From contig CAMLRX010000009.1 of NCBI GenBank assembly GCA_946482545.1, positions 1 through 56,146 of the forward strand: a DNA stretch of 56,146 nt, read 5' to 3'. This DNA comes from an uncultured Flavihumibacter sp. (lineage in GTDB: Bacteria > Bacteroidota > Bacteroidia > Chitinophagales > Chitinophagaceae). The stretch's first letter is position 1; each line of letters opens with the position of its first letter. Shown here piece after piece: positions 26,770-36,122 of this stretch. The notes under the pieces were generated by a model. The model worked only from the letters and a program-made list of their open reading frames with translations, did no database searches and was not told the DNA's origin. Position numbers and translations under genes: made by a program.

Positions 26770-28926
26770 ATGGCAGACTTAAAATTTCAAAGGAACTTCG
26801 GTATTGCCGCTCACATTGATGCTGGTAAAACCACCACTACGGAGCGTATCCTGTACTATACAGGTAAATCCCACAAAATAGGGGAGGTACACGAAGGTGC
26901 AGCCACCATGGACTGGATGGCGCAGGAGCAGGAGAGAGGTATCACCATTACTTCTGCCGCAACAACTTGCTTCTGGAAGTTTCCTACTACCCAGGGTGAC
27001 CTGATCCCCGGGCAGACCAAAGAATATAAATTCAACATCATCGATACCCCAGGTCACGTGGATTTCACTGTGGAAGTGGAACGTTCCCTCCGTGTACTGG
27101 ACGGACTGGTGGCCCTTTTCTGCGCTGTATCCGGTGTGGAACCCCAATCTGAAACCGTTTGGCGCCAGGCCAACCGTTACCGCGTTCCCCGTATCGGGTT
27201 CGTGAACAAAATGGACCGTGCAGGTGCTGACTTCCTGAACGTGGTAAAACAGGTAAAGGAAATGCTGGGTGCGAACCCCGTGCCCCTGATGCTGCCCATC
27301 GGCGCTGAAGATACTTTCAAAGGTGTAGTGGACCTGATCACCATGAAGGCGATCATTTGGGACGAAGCCAGCAAAGGCGCCACCTACACTGAATCTGAAG
27401 TTCCTGCAGATATGAAGGACGAAGCAGAAGAGTGGAGAGCCAAACTGGTGGAATCCGTTGCTGAATACGACGAGAAACTGATGGAGAAATTCTTCGAAGA
27501 TCCCAACTCCATTACGGAAGATGAAATGCACGAGGCTATCCGCAAGGCTACTATCGACATCGCCATCATCCCTATGCTGTGCGGTTCTTCCTTTAAGAAT
27601 AAAGGTGTACAGAAGATGCTGGACGCGGTTTGCCGTTACCTGCCTTCTCCCCTGGACATCGAAGCCGTTGCCGGTACTCACCCCGACACAGGCGCTGAAC
27701 TGCAACGTAAGCCCAACGTGAAAGAACCATTCTCTGCCCTCGCGTTCAAGATCATGACCGATCCTTTCGTGGGCCGTCTGGCGTTCTTCCGCGCTTACTC
27801 CGGTAAGCTCGACTCCGGTTCTTATGTACTGAACACACGTACCGGTAAAAACGAGCGTATCTCCAGGATCATGCAGATGCACGCGAACAAACAGAACCCC
27901 ATCGATTTCATCGAAGCTGGTGATATCGGCGCGGCTGTTGGTTTCAAAGACATCAAAACCGGTGATACCCTTTGTGATGAAGCGCATCCCATCGTGCTGG
28001 AATCCATGACCTTCCCTGATCCCGTGATCGCGGTAGCCGTGGAGCCTAAAACTCAGGCCGACGTGGATAAAATGGGTATGGCCATCGCTAAACTGGTGGA
28101 AGAAGATCCTACACTGCGTGTAAATACAGATGAAGAAACTGGTCAGACCATCCTCCGTGGTATGGGAGAACTGCACCTGGAAATCATCATCGACCGTATG
28201 CGTCGTGAATTCAAAGTGGAAGTGAACCAGGGTGCACCGATGGTGGCCTACAAAGAAGCGTTCAGCCAGACTATTGAATTCCGTGAAGTACTGAAGAAAC
28301 AAACCGGTGGTCGCGGTAAATTCGCCGACATCCAGTTCACACTCGGTCCTGTAGACGAAGAATGGCAAAAAGAGAACCCTGATAAGAGCTTCCAGTTCGT
28401 GAACAACATCGTTGGTGGTTCTATCCCCCGCGAATTCATCACGCCGATCCAGAAAGGTTTCGAAACCGCGATGAACACCGGTGTACTGGCTGCTTACCCT
28501 GTTGTGAACATGAAAGTGCGCATCTTCGACGGTAGCTTCCACGCGGTGGACTCCGACGCGATGTCCTTCGAACTTTGCGCCAAAGCTGGTTTCCGCCACG
28601 CTGGTGCCAAAGCGAAGCCCCAACTCCTCGAGCCGATCATGAAAGTGGAAGTGCTTACGCCCGACCAATACATGGGTGACGTGAGTGGTGACCTTTCCCG
28701 TCGTCGTGGTATGATCGAAGGTATGGATACCCGTGCAGGTGTTCAGGTAATCAAGGCCAAAGTGCCCCTGAGCGAAATGTTCGGTTATGTAACCTCCCTC
28801 CGGTCACTGAGCTCTGGCCGCGCAAGCTCTACCATGGAGTTCTCCCACTATGCTCCTGCTCCGAACAACGTGGCAGAAGAAGTGATCGCCAAGAACAAAG
28901 GCAAGATCAAAGTGGAAGAAGATTAA
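26770..28926 (+). CDS. fusA: Elongation factor G
   Basis: EF-G is the GTPase that moves tRNAs and mRNA through the ribosome and helps recycle it. G-domain motifs are [14 protein letters not shown] (14-27), the effector region [19 protein letters not shown] and NKMDR. The 718-aa protein contains all domains, including the domain IV loop [13 protein letters not shown]. The high frequency of C/G-ending codons is typical of a highly expressed gene. It stands alone between its promoter and a strong terminator instead of running directly into rpsJ. Confidence 0.98.
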   Translation: MADLKFQRNFGIAAHIDAGKTTTTERILYYTGKSHKIGEVHEGAATMDWMAQEQERGITITSAATTCFWKFPTTQGDLIPGQTKEYKFNIIDTPGHVDFTVEVERSLRVLDGLVALFCAVSGVEPQSETVWRQANRYRVPRIGFVNKMDRAGADFLNVVKQVKEMLGANPVPLMLPIGAEDTFKGVVDLITMKAIIWDEASKGATYTESEVPADMKDEAEEWRAKLVESVAEYDEKLMEKFFEDPNSITEDEMHEAIRKATIDIAIIPMLCGSSFKNKGVQKMLDAVCRYLPSPLDIEAVAGTHPDTGAELQRKPNVKEPFSALAFKIMTDPFVGRLAFFRAYSGKLDSGSYVLNTRTGKNERISRIMQMHANKQNPIDFIEAGDIGAAVGFKDIKTGDTLCDEAHPIVLESMTFPDPVIAVAVEPKTQADVDKMGMAIAKLVEEDPTLRVNTDEETGQTILRGMGELHLEIIIDRMRREFKVEVNQGAPMVAYKEAFSQTIEFREVLKKQTGGRGKFADIQFTLGPVDEEWQKENPDKSFQFVNNIVGGSIPREFITPIQKGFETAMNTGVLAAYPVVNMKVRIFDGSFHAVDSDAMSFELCAKAGFRHAGAKAKPQLLEPIMKVEVLTPDQYMGDVSGDLSRRRGMIEGMDTRAGVQVIKAKVPLSEMFGYVTSLRSLSSGRASSTMEFSHYAPAPNNVAEEVIAKNKGKIKVEED

Positions 28927-28950
28927 TCATAACATTACTGATTATACGAA

Positions 28951-28979
28951 GCCCCCTGGAATTTTTCAGGGGGCTTTTT
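28951..28979 (+). terminator. Intrinsic terminator of fusA
   Basis: GCCCCCTG (28951-28958) pairs with CAGGGGGC (28967-28974) and is followed by five T. Confidence 0.93.
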
Positions 28980-29024
28980 GTATTTTAGCGCAACTCAAAT
29001 TTCAGGACCCCCCTAATACCTTTT

Positions 29025-32000
29025 ATGCTCAGAACTTTATCCTTTCTTCAGAAGCAAGGCTTGCTTGCGGTAGTATTTGTTTTCAGTAGTTTGTTGGTGG
29101 CCGCGCAAAAATTCCCGGTGAAATGGCAAACGAGCCTTGGTCGTGTGGATTCAATATTGTGCGCGTTTGCAACTGGCAGCAATGGACGTATTTATGCGGC
29201 TGGAGGAACCGGGTATTGGGAGGGTAATCCTTCTTATAACAATAGCGCTAAAGTATCTTCCTTAAATGCAAAAGGAGAGATACTTTGGGAGAAATCTTTT
29301 GAGGAGTTGAAATCCAAAAGGGTTAAGGCAATTATTCCTGCTGAAAGTAGTGTATTCACGTTGGGGATGTCAGGCTCCACAACAGGTTATTTTTCTGAAA
29401 ATTTAGGTGGATATGATGCATGGGTTACAAAGTTTGACAATAATGGAAACATCAGTAACCTGAAATTGTATGGAACAAATACAACGCAGGATTATTTCAA
29501 CGGGGGAATAATAAGTGCTTCCGGATCGTTGATCGCAGCAGGAGAAAGAAGGGTAAGTAGCAAATATTCGTATTTGCCCGTCCTTGCTAAAATAGATACG
29601 GTAAGCCTTTCGGCTGAATGGTATCAAGAGTATGAGCTTTTCGGAGCTGGGGCAAAAACTATTTTCTGGGTATCTTCTGGTGATACGGTTTCAAGGTCCG
29701 AATCTAATTTATCAGCGGCATTTGATTGTGTAGTAGAATTGCCTTCTGGAGATTTTCTGGCGGGTGGTAAAGCTTACGCGCTTGATACACTGGTTGGTCA
29801 GGGCTTGGTTACGCTCCTGTCCCCGGAAGGTGTTGTAAAATGGATAAGATTGATTAAAGAGGATGGAGTGGTAAATCCCGGGGAGGACCTGTGGTTTCAT
29901 GATTTTAATACAATAATTGGAATGCATGATGTTGGTGATGGAGTAATTATTGTGGGTAATTGCCTTAGAGAAGTGTCCCAGAATGATCCATGGATTTCTT
30001 TGGTTGCGGCAACCGATATTCTAATAACTAAGATAAGTTACAACGGGGCTTATATTTGGCAGAAAAAGATAGGAGGAAGTGCAAGGGATTATGCCCACCA
30101 GTCCTTTAAAAAAAACGCAAATTCTATTCTGATTGCAAGTGTTACAGAGTCCACGAACGGGGATATAAATTACAGAATTCAGAATCCATCAGCCCAGCCA
30201 TATGATAGCGGGGACATGTGGTTTCTCGAACTTGATAAATCCGGGAATATTGTTTCCAGACTGTGTTTTGGTGGGAATTCGGTTGATTTGGGTTTGGGAA
30301 TAGCCTGCCTTCCCAGCGGAGATTTAATTATTCAAGGGGTAACAGCATCTTGGGATGGCACTTTCAGTGGTTTGCAGCCTAGGTGGTACGAGCATGTCAT
30401 AGCCCGGGTAGCTCCTGCGGCAGGTGAAGTTCCCGGAGTTGGCTTCGTGGATACTAATGAAGACGGCGTTTATCAGCCGGGGGAGCGTAGAATAAGTTAC
30501 TTTAAAAGCCATATTGTACTGAACGGCGATACGTTAATGACTACAAGCCCAAATGCAAACGGTATTTTTTCAGTGGAAGTAGCAGCGGGTAACTATCAAT
30601 GTGTTATTCAGAAAGTTTCAGATTACTTCTTGCCTCAGGTAAGTGAAGTAAGTGTAGCAGTGAATGGTTTGGTTGCTCCGGATACTGTATTCATTCCTTT
30701 TAGAGAGACTCCCCAGATCAGTGATTTATTGGTGTATTTTGTAACCGCTCCGTTTGCAAGACCCGGTTTTGGGTATGGGTTTTCAGCAAGTGTAAAAAAC
30801 AGAGGTACGGTTGCAGCAGGAGATAGTTTAAGAATTGTACTGGACCATCGAAGAACAGATGTGCCTACGAAGCCCATTGGGTCGTTTTTGAGGGGGGATA
30901 CACTTATTGTTCCCATTTCGCCTTTACAGCCGTGGGAGGATAGAATGTATGATTTCGGCGTTTCACTTGCGCCTCCTCCTCAATTAAACATTGGAGATAC
31001 ACTCCAATTCAAAGCCCAGGTATTTCCCATCACCAACGATGTAACCCCCTCCAACAACCAGTTCACCCTCAAACAACTCGTTACCGGATCTTATGACCCC
31101 AACGACAAAACCGAATCGCACGCAGGTGTACTAACACAGGAAGAGATTGACGGGGGAGAATACCTTAACTACCTGATCAGATTCCAGAATACCGGAACTG
31201 ATACAGCCTTCACCGTCGTGATCAGGGATACCCTGGAAGCGCGGCTGGATGTGTCTTCCTTTGAAATGATTGCTGCCAGCCACGATTATAACCTTTCTAT
31301 ACTGAACAGCAACCAGTTGGCGTGGACATTCAACAACATCAACCTGGCCGACAGCAATGTGAATGAGCCCGCCAGTCACGGTTATGTTCAGTTCCGCATA
31401 CGGCCCTTCCCCACATTGGCTCCGGGCGATACAATAAAAAATTCCGCGTCCATTTATTTCGACTATAATCTCCCGGTATTGACCAATACGGAAAAAACTA
31501 CTTTGGTGATACCCGGTACGCTCCCCGTTAAGTTGTTGAATTTCAGTGCTGTAAGAAAAGGGAGTATGAATGAAATAGTCTGGCAGACTGCTGAAGAACA
31601 GCAGGTGGAACGTTTTACCATAGAACGGTCTTTGAACCGGCTGGATTATGTGGCCATTGGTTCTGTTAAGGCGAAAGGCGTTCCGGCCAGCTATACTTTT
31701 TCAGAGACCGCACGCGTTGTGCCGGTAGTCTATTACAGGCTGAAAGTAGTGGATACCGACGGGAGTATCCACTACAGTCCGGTGGTGGCTTTGCGTGGAA
31801 ATACAGCTTTTTCCGCAACCGTATTTCCCAACCCCATCACAGGAGACGCTTCCATTGAACTGAAGGTGGCTTCTTCCCAGGGCTTGCAATGGAGTATCCG
31901 GGATATGGATGGACGCCTTCGTAAGACAGGAACCCTACAACTAAACAATGGAACTTCTATCCGGTCGCTTCCAACCAGCACTCTTGAACCCGGCATGTTC

Positions 32001-32057
32001 ATTATTTCCCTCAAAGGGAAGGACGCCGAGCAGAATATCATGATAATCAAGAAATAA
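29025..32057 (+). CDS. Large secreted protein with DUF7619-like repeat and T9SS C-terminal sorting domain
   Basis: A 1010-aa exported protein. A signal peptide (about 1-27, ending LLVAAQ) leads into a region of repeated beta-propeller-like blades (about 30-470, for example ASGSLIAAGERR and LPSGDFLAGGKAY). Then come an SdrD/carboxypeptidase-like segment (GFVDTNEDGVYQPGER), a CARDB-like domain, and the DUF7619-type domain with TGSYDPNDK and SASIYFDYNLPVLTNT (about 690-825). The last about 75 residues form a T9SS type A sorting domain (VFPNPITGDASIELK to the end). It is probably surface-bound or released; its ligand is unknown. It interrupts the usual fusA-rpsJ neighbourhood. The first about two thirds are less G+C-rich than the C-terminal part. 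Confidence 0.9.
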   Translation: MLRTLSFLQKQGLLAVVFVFSSLLVAAQKFPVKWQTSLGRVDSILCAFATGSNGRIYAAGGTGYWEGNPSYNNSAKVSSLNAKGEILWEKSFEELKSKRVKAIIPAESSVFTLGMSGSTTGYFSENLGGYDAWVTKFDNNGNISNLKLYGTNTTQDYFNGGIISASGSLIAAGERRVSSKYSYLPVLAKIDTVSLSAEWYQEYELFGAGAKTIFWVSSGDTVSRSESNLSAAFDCVVELPSGDFLAGGKAYALDTLVGQGLVTLLSPEGVVKWIRLIKEDGVVNPGEDLWFHDFNTIIGMHDVGDGVIIVGNCLREVSQNDPWISLVAATDILITKISYNGAYIWQKKIGGSARDYAHQSFKKNANSILIASVTESTNGDINYRIQNPSAQPYDSGDMWFLELDKSGNIVSRLCFGGNSVDLGLGIACLPSGDLIIQGVTASWDGTFSGLQPRWYEHVIARVAPAAGEVPGVGFVDTNEDGVYQPGERRISYFKSHIVLNGDTLMTTSPNANGIFSVEVAAGNYQCVIQKVSDYFLPQVSEVSVAVNGLVAPDTVFIPFRETPQISDLLVYFVTAPFARPGFGYGFSASVKNRGTVAAGDSLRIVLDHRRTDVPTKPIGSFLRGDTLIVPISPLQPWEDRMYDFGVSLAPPPQLNIGDTLQFKAQVFPITNDVTPSNNQFTLKQLVTGSYDPNDKTESHAGVLTQEEIDGGEYLNYLIRFQNTGTDTAFTVVIRDTLEARLDVSSFEMIAASHDYNLSILNSNQLAWTFNNINLADSNVNEPASHGYVQFRIRPFPTLAPGDTIKNSASIYFDYNLPVLTNTEKTTLVIPGTLPVKLLNFSAVRKGSMNEIVWQTAEEQQVERFTIERSLNRLDYVAIGSVKAKGVPASYTFSETARVVPVVYYRLKVVDTDGSIHYSPVVALRGNTAFSATVFPNPITGDASIELKVASSQGLQWSIRDMDGRLRKTGTLQLNNGTSIRSLPTSTLEPGMFIISLKGKDAEQNIMIIKK

Positions 32058-32101
32058 GCGCGATAAAATAAACTGCATTTCGGAAAATTACCGGAGAATA
32101 G

Positions 32102-32141
32102 GGCCGGAAGCATGAAAAAATCTTGCTTCCGGCCTCGTTCT
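32102..32141 (+). terminator. Intrinsic terminator of the secreted protein gene
   Basis: GGCCGGAAGC (32102-32111) pairs perfectly with GCTTCCGGCC (32125-32134) and is followed by a weak T-rich tail (TCGTTCTTT). Confidence 0.8.
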
Positions 32142-32164
32142 TTGCGAAAAATACCTGAAAAAAA

Positions 32165-32195
32165 TTTGATAATCTAAACCTAATACATACCTTTG
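32165..32195 (+). promoter_or_regulatory. Main promoter of the S10 ribosomal protein operon
   Basis: TTTG (32165-32168) and TACCTTTG (32188-32195) are separated by exactly 19 nt, a full consensus match. A small hairpin (CCCAA/TTGGG, 32200-32213) falls at the very start of the predicted leader, which is only about 22 nt long. Confidence 0.88.
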
Positions 32196-32222
32196 CACTC
32201 CCAATAAATTGGGCAATAAGCT

Positions 32223-32528
32223 ATGTCTCAGAGAATCAGAATCAAATTACAGTCGTACGATCACAACCTGGTGGACAAATCTGCTGAAAAGATTGTGAAG
32301 ACCGTACGCAGCACAGGAGCGGTAGTAACAGGACCCATTCCTTTACCTACCAAGAAGAAGATCTTTACCGTTTTGCGTTCACCGCACGTGAACAAAAAAG
32401 CCCGTGAGCAGTTCGAACTGAACACGCACAAGCGCTTGTTGGATATTTACACTTCTTCTTCCAGAACTGTGGACGCGCTTTCCAAGCTCGATCTGCCCTC
32501 TGGTGTGGAAGTTGAAATCAAGGCCTGA
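32223..32528 (+). CDS. rpsJ: 30S ribosomal protein S10
   Basis: S10 is part of the 30S head and, with NusB, of antitermination complexes. The 101-aa protein shows the complete family pattern: [40 protein letters not shown] and a typical RLLDIYTSS end. It opens the S10-spc run but is separated from rplC by 341 bp, which is unusually long for this operon. Confidence 0.98.
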   Translation: MSQRIRIKLQSYDHNLVDKSAEKIVKTVRSTGAVVTGPIPLPTKKKIFTVLRSPHVNKKAREQFELNTHKRLLDIYTSSSRTVDALSKLDLPSGVEVEIKA

Positions 32529-32701
32529 TGAAGCCGCCCGCTGAAGCCGCAAAAGCTGAAGTGGGAAATTCCTCGAAAAAGCTAGTTCTTATTCATGTTT
32601 CATCTCTCAAATCCGCCGGTGGCGGGCCAAAAGAGCGCTGAACTTATTTTGATCGAATTTATTCATTCTGCTCCGGCAGGATCGAAATATAAAAACATAT
32701 G

Positions 32702-32830
32702 AACAAGCCTTTCAGGGTTTGTTTACTATCGGTACTTCCCCCGGTTCCGTTCCTGTAACAAGTGCAGGAAGGGCCGAACTCAGGAAAAGGTCGGTAGCAA
32801 ACTGGGATTGAAGTCCTGCGCTGTGCAGGA
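32702..32830 (+). promoter_or_regulatory. Structured RNA leader candidate between rpsJ and rplC
   Basis: The 341-bp gap 32529-32869 holds three consecutive foldable elements. Hairpin A pairs 32702-32709 with 32716-32723 (8 bp). Element B is a long irregular hairpin: CTATCGG 32726-32732 with TCGGTAG 32791-32797; TTCC 32736-32739 with GGAA 32783-32786; GGTTC 32743-32747 with GAACT 32776-32780; TTCCTG 32750-32755 with CAGGAA 32765-32770. Hairpin C is TCCTGC 32814-32819 with GCAGGA 32825-32830. TCCTG occurs twice and CAGGA three times, so the arms can exchange partners. No promoter box is seen in the gap and no T-tract follows. The first half (32529-32690) shows nothing definite. Autogenous control of rplC onward is the likely purpose, by inference. 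Confidence 0.6.
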
Positions 32831-32869
32831 TTGTCCATATAACCTTGAAGGGTATAAACCTACATAATA

Positions 32870-33487
32870 ATGAAAGGATTAATTGGAAAAAAAATCGGGA
32901 TGACCAGCATCTTCGATCCCAGTGGCAAGCAAACCGCCTGCACAATTATTGAAGCTGGTCCTTGTGTGATCACGCAGGTAAAAACGTCTGAATCAGACGG
33001 TTACAACGCTCTCCAACTCTCATTTGGCGACAAGAAAGAAAAGAATGCTACCAAAGCTGAAAAAAATCACTTCGCCAAAGCCAACACAGCTCCCAAAAGT
33101 TTCGTAAAAGAATTCCGCGACTTCTCTACCGATAAACCACTCGGTGAAGCCATTACCGTTGACATCTTCGCCGAAGGCGAAAAGATCGATGTGGTAGGTA
33201 CCTCAAAAGGTAAAGGTTTCCAGGGTGTTGTTAAGCGCCACGGATTCTCCGGTGTGGGTGAACAATCACACGGACAACACGACCGTCAGCGCGCCCCAGG
33301 TTCTATCGGTGGTTCTTCCTATCCTTCCCGCGTATTTAAAGGTATGCGCATGGCCGGCCGCATGGGTGGCGATCGCGTGAAAATGAAAGGTCTCAAGATC
33401 GTTAAGATTTTCCCCGAAAAAAATTACATTCTGGTAAGTGGTTCCGTTCCGGGCCATATCGGTTCATATGTTCTCATCCAGAAATAA
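32870..33487 (+). CDS. rplC: 50S ribosomal protein L3
   Basis: L3 is an early assembly protein of the 50S subunit reaching the peptidyl transferase centre. The 205-aa protein starts [15 protein letters not shown] and contains the [14 protein letters not shown] and [13 protein letters not shown] segments expected near the tip. It lies directly downstream of the structured leader, 39 bp after hairpin C, and is followed after 19 bp by rplD. Confidence 0.98.
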   Translation: MKGLIGKKIGMTSIFDPSGKQTACTIIEAGPCVITQVKTSESDGYNALQLSFGDKKEKNATKAEKNHFAKANTAPKSFVKEFRDFSTDKPLGEAITVDIFAEGEKIDVVGTSKGKGFQGVVKRHGFSGVGEQSHGQHDRQRAPGSIGGSSYPSRVFKGMRMAGRMGGDRVKMKGLKIVKIFPEKNYILVSGSVPGHIGSYVLIQK

Positions 33488-33506
33488 CCTATTAATCTGA
33501 AGTACG

Positions 33507-34148
33507 ATGCAAGTAGATGTTTTAAATATACAAGGACAAAAAACCGGGAGAACAATTGAACTTCCGGAAGAAATCTTCGGAATTGAGCCGAATACCCACG
33601 TGATCTACCTCGCTGTGAAACAATACCTCGCCGCTCAACGCCAGGGTACACACAAGGTGAAAACCAGGATGGAAGTGAAAGGTGCCAGCCGTAAGCTCCA
33701 CCGTCAGAAAGGTACCGGCGGATCCCGTAAAGGTAACCTGCGTAACCCCCTTTACAAAGGTGGTGGTACCATCTTCGGGCCTAAACCCCGCGATTACAGC
33801 TTCAAGCTGAACCGCAAAGTGAAGGACCTCGCCAAAATGAGCGCCCTCAGCTTCAAAGCGAAAGAGAACGCTATCGTGGTACTGGAAGACATGAACCTCG
33901 ACGCGCCAAAAACAAAACAATTCGCCGGTGTACTGAAAACATTGAACATCGATAACAAAAAGTCTCTGTTCGTGCTCCCCGAGTACAACGAGAACGTGTA
34001 CCTCAGCCTCCGCAATATTCCTTCCGTACAAGGTTCCCTGCTGAGCGATATCAATACTTACGATATCGTGAACGCCGACTTCCTCGTGCTGAGCGAATCC
34101 GCCGCCAAGGTATTCACCGATGAAGCTGTTGAAGAAGTAAACGCATAA
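33507..34148 (+). CDS. rplD: 50S ribosomal protein L4
   Basis: L4 lines the peptide exit tunnel. The 213-aa protein has the long extended loop, RKLHRQKGTGGSRKGNLRNP, that enters the tunnel, followed by the globular domain. In gamma-proteobacteria L4 represses its own S10 operon through a leader RNA, so it is the first candidate to bind the structure upstream of rplC, although that leader is not homologous by any evidence here. Confidence 0.98.
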   Translation: MQVDVLNIQGQKTGRTIELPEEIFGIEPNTHVIYLAVKQYLAAQRQGTHKVKTRMEVKGASRKLHRQKGTGGSRKGNLRNPLYKGGGTIFGPKPRDYSFKLNRKVKDLAKMSALSFKAKENAIVVLEDMNLDAPKTKQFAGVLKTLNIDNKKSLFVLPEYNENVYLSLRNIPSVQGSLLSDINTYDIVNADFLVLSESAAKVFTDEAVEEVNA

Positions 34149-34167
34149 TTGTCTAAATCATTCAGAG

Positions 34168-34467
34168 ATGAAATTATCAGAAGTTTTGATAAAACCGATC
34201 CTTACCGAGAAAGCCAACGCCCAGCAGGAAAAGCTGAACAGGTACGCTTTCAAAGTGGCCCGGAAAGCCAATAAGCTTGAAATTAAAAAAGCTATTGAAG
34301 AGTTCTACGGTGCAACAGTTGTGGACATTAACACTTCCGTTGTTCCCGGTAAAGATAAAACCCGCTACACAAAAGCAGGTTTCATCAAAGGCCGCAAACC
34401 CGCTTACAAAAAAGCGCTGGTGACCGTTGCCGAAGGAACTACCATCGATCTGTATGCTAACATATAA
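34168..34467 (+). CDS. rplW: 50S ribosomal protein L23
   Basis: L23 lies at the exit of the peptide tunnel and docks trigger factor and SRP. The 99-aa protein begins MKLSEVLIKPILTEKANAQQ, the normal start of the family, and contains the VVDINTSVVPGKDKTRYT loop. It is 19 bp after rplD and 64 bp before rplB. Confidence 0.97.
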   Translation: MKLSEVLIKPILTEKANAQQEKLNRYAFKVARKANKLEIKKAIEEFYGATVVDINTSVVPGKDKTRYTKAGFIKGRKPAYKKALVTVAEGTTIDLYANI

Positions 34468-34531
34468 GCCGTGAATGGTTGTATATACAGATCAAGAATT
34501 TAATTAACAACAACGAAGAAATCAGAACATC

Positions 34532-35368
34532 ATGGCACTGAAGAAGTTCAAACCGATGACCGCCGGTACCCGTTGGAGAATCGGAAACGCGTACGCGGAG
34601 ATCACAACCGACACGCCTGAAAAAAGCCTCCTGGAACCCCTGAAAGGAACCGGTGGACGTAACGCGCAGGGTAGAAGAAGCATGCGCTACATTGGTGGTG
34701 GCCACAAGAAGCACTACCGTGTTATCGACTTCAAACGCAACAAAACAGGAATCGAAGCTAAAGTCGCTTCCATTGAATACGATCCGAACCGTACAGCTTT
34801 CATCGCACTGCTGAACTACGTTGACGGTGAGAAAAGATACATCATCGCTCCCCAGGGCCTCACAGTAGGTACTACTGTAATCAGTGGAGATGCCGTGGCG
34901 CCTGAACTGGGTAACGCGCTGCAACTGAAAAATATGCCCCTCGGTACCATGGTGCACAACATTGAGTTGCAACCTGGTCAGGGTGCGAAAATGGCAAGAA
35001 GCGCCGGTTCTTCCGCGCAGCTGAACGCCAAAGAAGAAAAATACGCGGTATTGAAAATGCCTTCCGGTGAACTCCGTAAAGTATTGATCAACTGCTACGC
35101 TACCGTAGGTGTTGTTTCCAACTCCGACCACAGCCTCCAGAGCATGGGTAAGGCAGGTAGGAACAGGTGGAAAGGTATCCGTCCAAGAAACCGCGGTGTT
35201 GCGATGAACCCAGTAGATCACCCGATGGGTGGTGGTGAAGGTAGGGCTTCCGGTGGTCACCCACGCAGCCGTACCGGTAAATACGCTAAAGGAGAAGTTA
35301 CCCGTACAAGAGGTAAGTCTTCCGATAAGCTGATCATCCAACGCAGAAACGGTAAGAAAGTTAAATAA
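34532..35368 (+). CDS. rplB: 50S ribosomal protein L2
   Basis: L2 is essential for subunit association and peptidyl transfer. The 278-aa protein contains the invariant C-terminal region [17 protein letters not shown], including the His associated with catalytic-centre function, and an [10 protein letters not shown] tail. The sequence is complete and highly codon-biased. Confidence 0.98.
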   Translation: MALKKFKPMTAGTRWRIGNAYAEITTDTPEKSLLEPLKGTGGRNAQGRRSMRYIGGGHKKHYRVIDFKRNKTGIEAKVASIEYDPNRTAFIALLNYVDGEKRYIIAPQGLTVGTTVISGDAVAPELGNALQLKNMPLGTMVHNIELQPGQGAKMARSAGSSAQLNAKEEKYAVLKMPSGELRKVLINCYATVGVVSNSDHSLQSMGKAGRNRWKGIRPRNRGVAMNPVDHPMGGGEGRASGGHPRSRTGKYAKGEVTRTRGKSSDKLIIQRRNGKKVK

Positions 35369-35386
35369 GTAACAAGTGTTAAAATG

Positions 35387-35408
35387 GCCCCGCTCTCGCG
35401 GGCGGGGC
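35387..35408 (+). other. GC-rich hairpin between rplB and rpsS
   Basis: GCCCCGC (35387-35393) can pair with GCGGGGC (35402-35408). No T-tract follows, so a processing or stability element is more likely than a terminator. Confidence 0.55.
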
Positions 35409-35429
35409 AAATAAACAACCCAATACAAT

Positions 35430-35699
35430 ATGGCTCGTTCGATTAAAAAAGGTCCTTTCGTAGACGTTAAACTCGAAACCAAAGTGCTCGCCATCAACGA
35501 AGGCAAAGCGAAAAAAGGTGTAGTGAAAACATGGTCACGCCGATCTACCATCACACCGGATTTCGTAGGACACACTTTTGCGGTGCACAACGGTAACAAA
35601 TTCATCCCTGTTTACGTAACTGAATTCATGGTTGGCCACAAACTGGGCGAATTCGCTCCCACCAGGAACTTCAAAGGACACTCAAACAAAAAAATGTAA
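35430..35699 (+). CDS. rpsS: 30S ribosomal protein S19
   Basis: S19 pairs with S13 in the 30S head near the A and P site tRNAs. The 89-aa protein has the family start [12 protein letters not shown], the core [20 protein letters not shown] and the end [13 protein letters not shown]. It sits after a GC-rich hairpin and 56 bp before rplV. Confidence 0.98.
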   Translation: MARSIKKGPFVDVKLETKVLAINEGKAKKGVVKTWSRRSTITPDFVGHTFAVHNGNKFIPVYVTEFMVGHKLGEFAPTRNFKGHSNKKM

Positions 35700-35755
35700 G
35701 TGAAACCGGTGTACTGAAAAGGAACCGGAGAAACTGAAAACAGAAACTGAATACA

Positions 35756-36091
35756 ATGGAAGCAGTAGCTAAACTGAGAAATTATCCAACATCACCACGT
35801 AAAATGCGTTTGCTTGCAGACCTTATCCGTGGTATGCAGGTGGAAAAAGCGCTGGCGGAACTGGAATTCAACGCCAAGCACAGCGCAAGCCCGCTCCGCA
35901 AACTCGTACTGAGCGCTATCAACAACTGGAAGCAGCAGAACGAAGGTGGAGACGAGAGCCAACTGGTGGTGAAGACCATTTTCGTGGATGGCGCAAGAAC
36001 ACTGAAAAGAATGCGTCCTGCTCCGCAGGGTCGTGGTTACAGGGTTAGAAAACGCAGCAACCACGTAACTGTAATCGTTGATACAAAATAA
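35756..36091 (+). CDS. rplV: 50S ribosomal protein L22
   Basis: L22 reaches into the exit tunnel with a beta-hairpin, here [20 protein letters not shown]. The 111-aa protein starts [20 protein letters not shown], matching the conserved helix. No macrolide-resistance insertion or deletion is apparent in the hairpin. Confidence 0.98.
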   Translation: MEAVAKLRNYPTSPRKMRLLADLIRGMQVEKALAELEFNAKHSASPLRKLVLSAINNWKQQNEGGDESQLVVKTIFVDGARTLKRMRPAPQGRGYRVRKRSNHVTVIVDTK

Positions 36092-36122
36092 CTATAACAA
36101 GTAAACTTAATATACCAAACTC

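Noticed and set aside
26779..28668. 629-codon open frame antisense to fusA
   Set aside because: It has no recognisable motifs, is rich in His and Phe as expected from the complement of a strongly codon-biased gene, and fully overlaps EF-G.
32702..32830. Cobalamin or other known riboswitch in the rpsJ-rplC gap
   Set aside because: I compared it with memory of common riboswitch cores and saw no B12-box or other diagnostic segment; gene context fits ribosomal autoregulation better.
32712..32945. 78-codon frame antisense to the rpsJ-rplC leader
   Set aside because: It runs into rplC, has no motifs and is better explained by the RNA structure on the plus strand.
34457..35605. 382-codon frame antisense to rplB-rpsS
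   Set aside because: It spans two certain ribosomal genes and their intergenic hairpin; composition is that of a codon-bias shadow.
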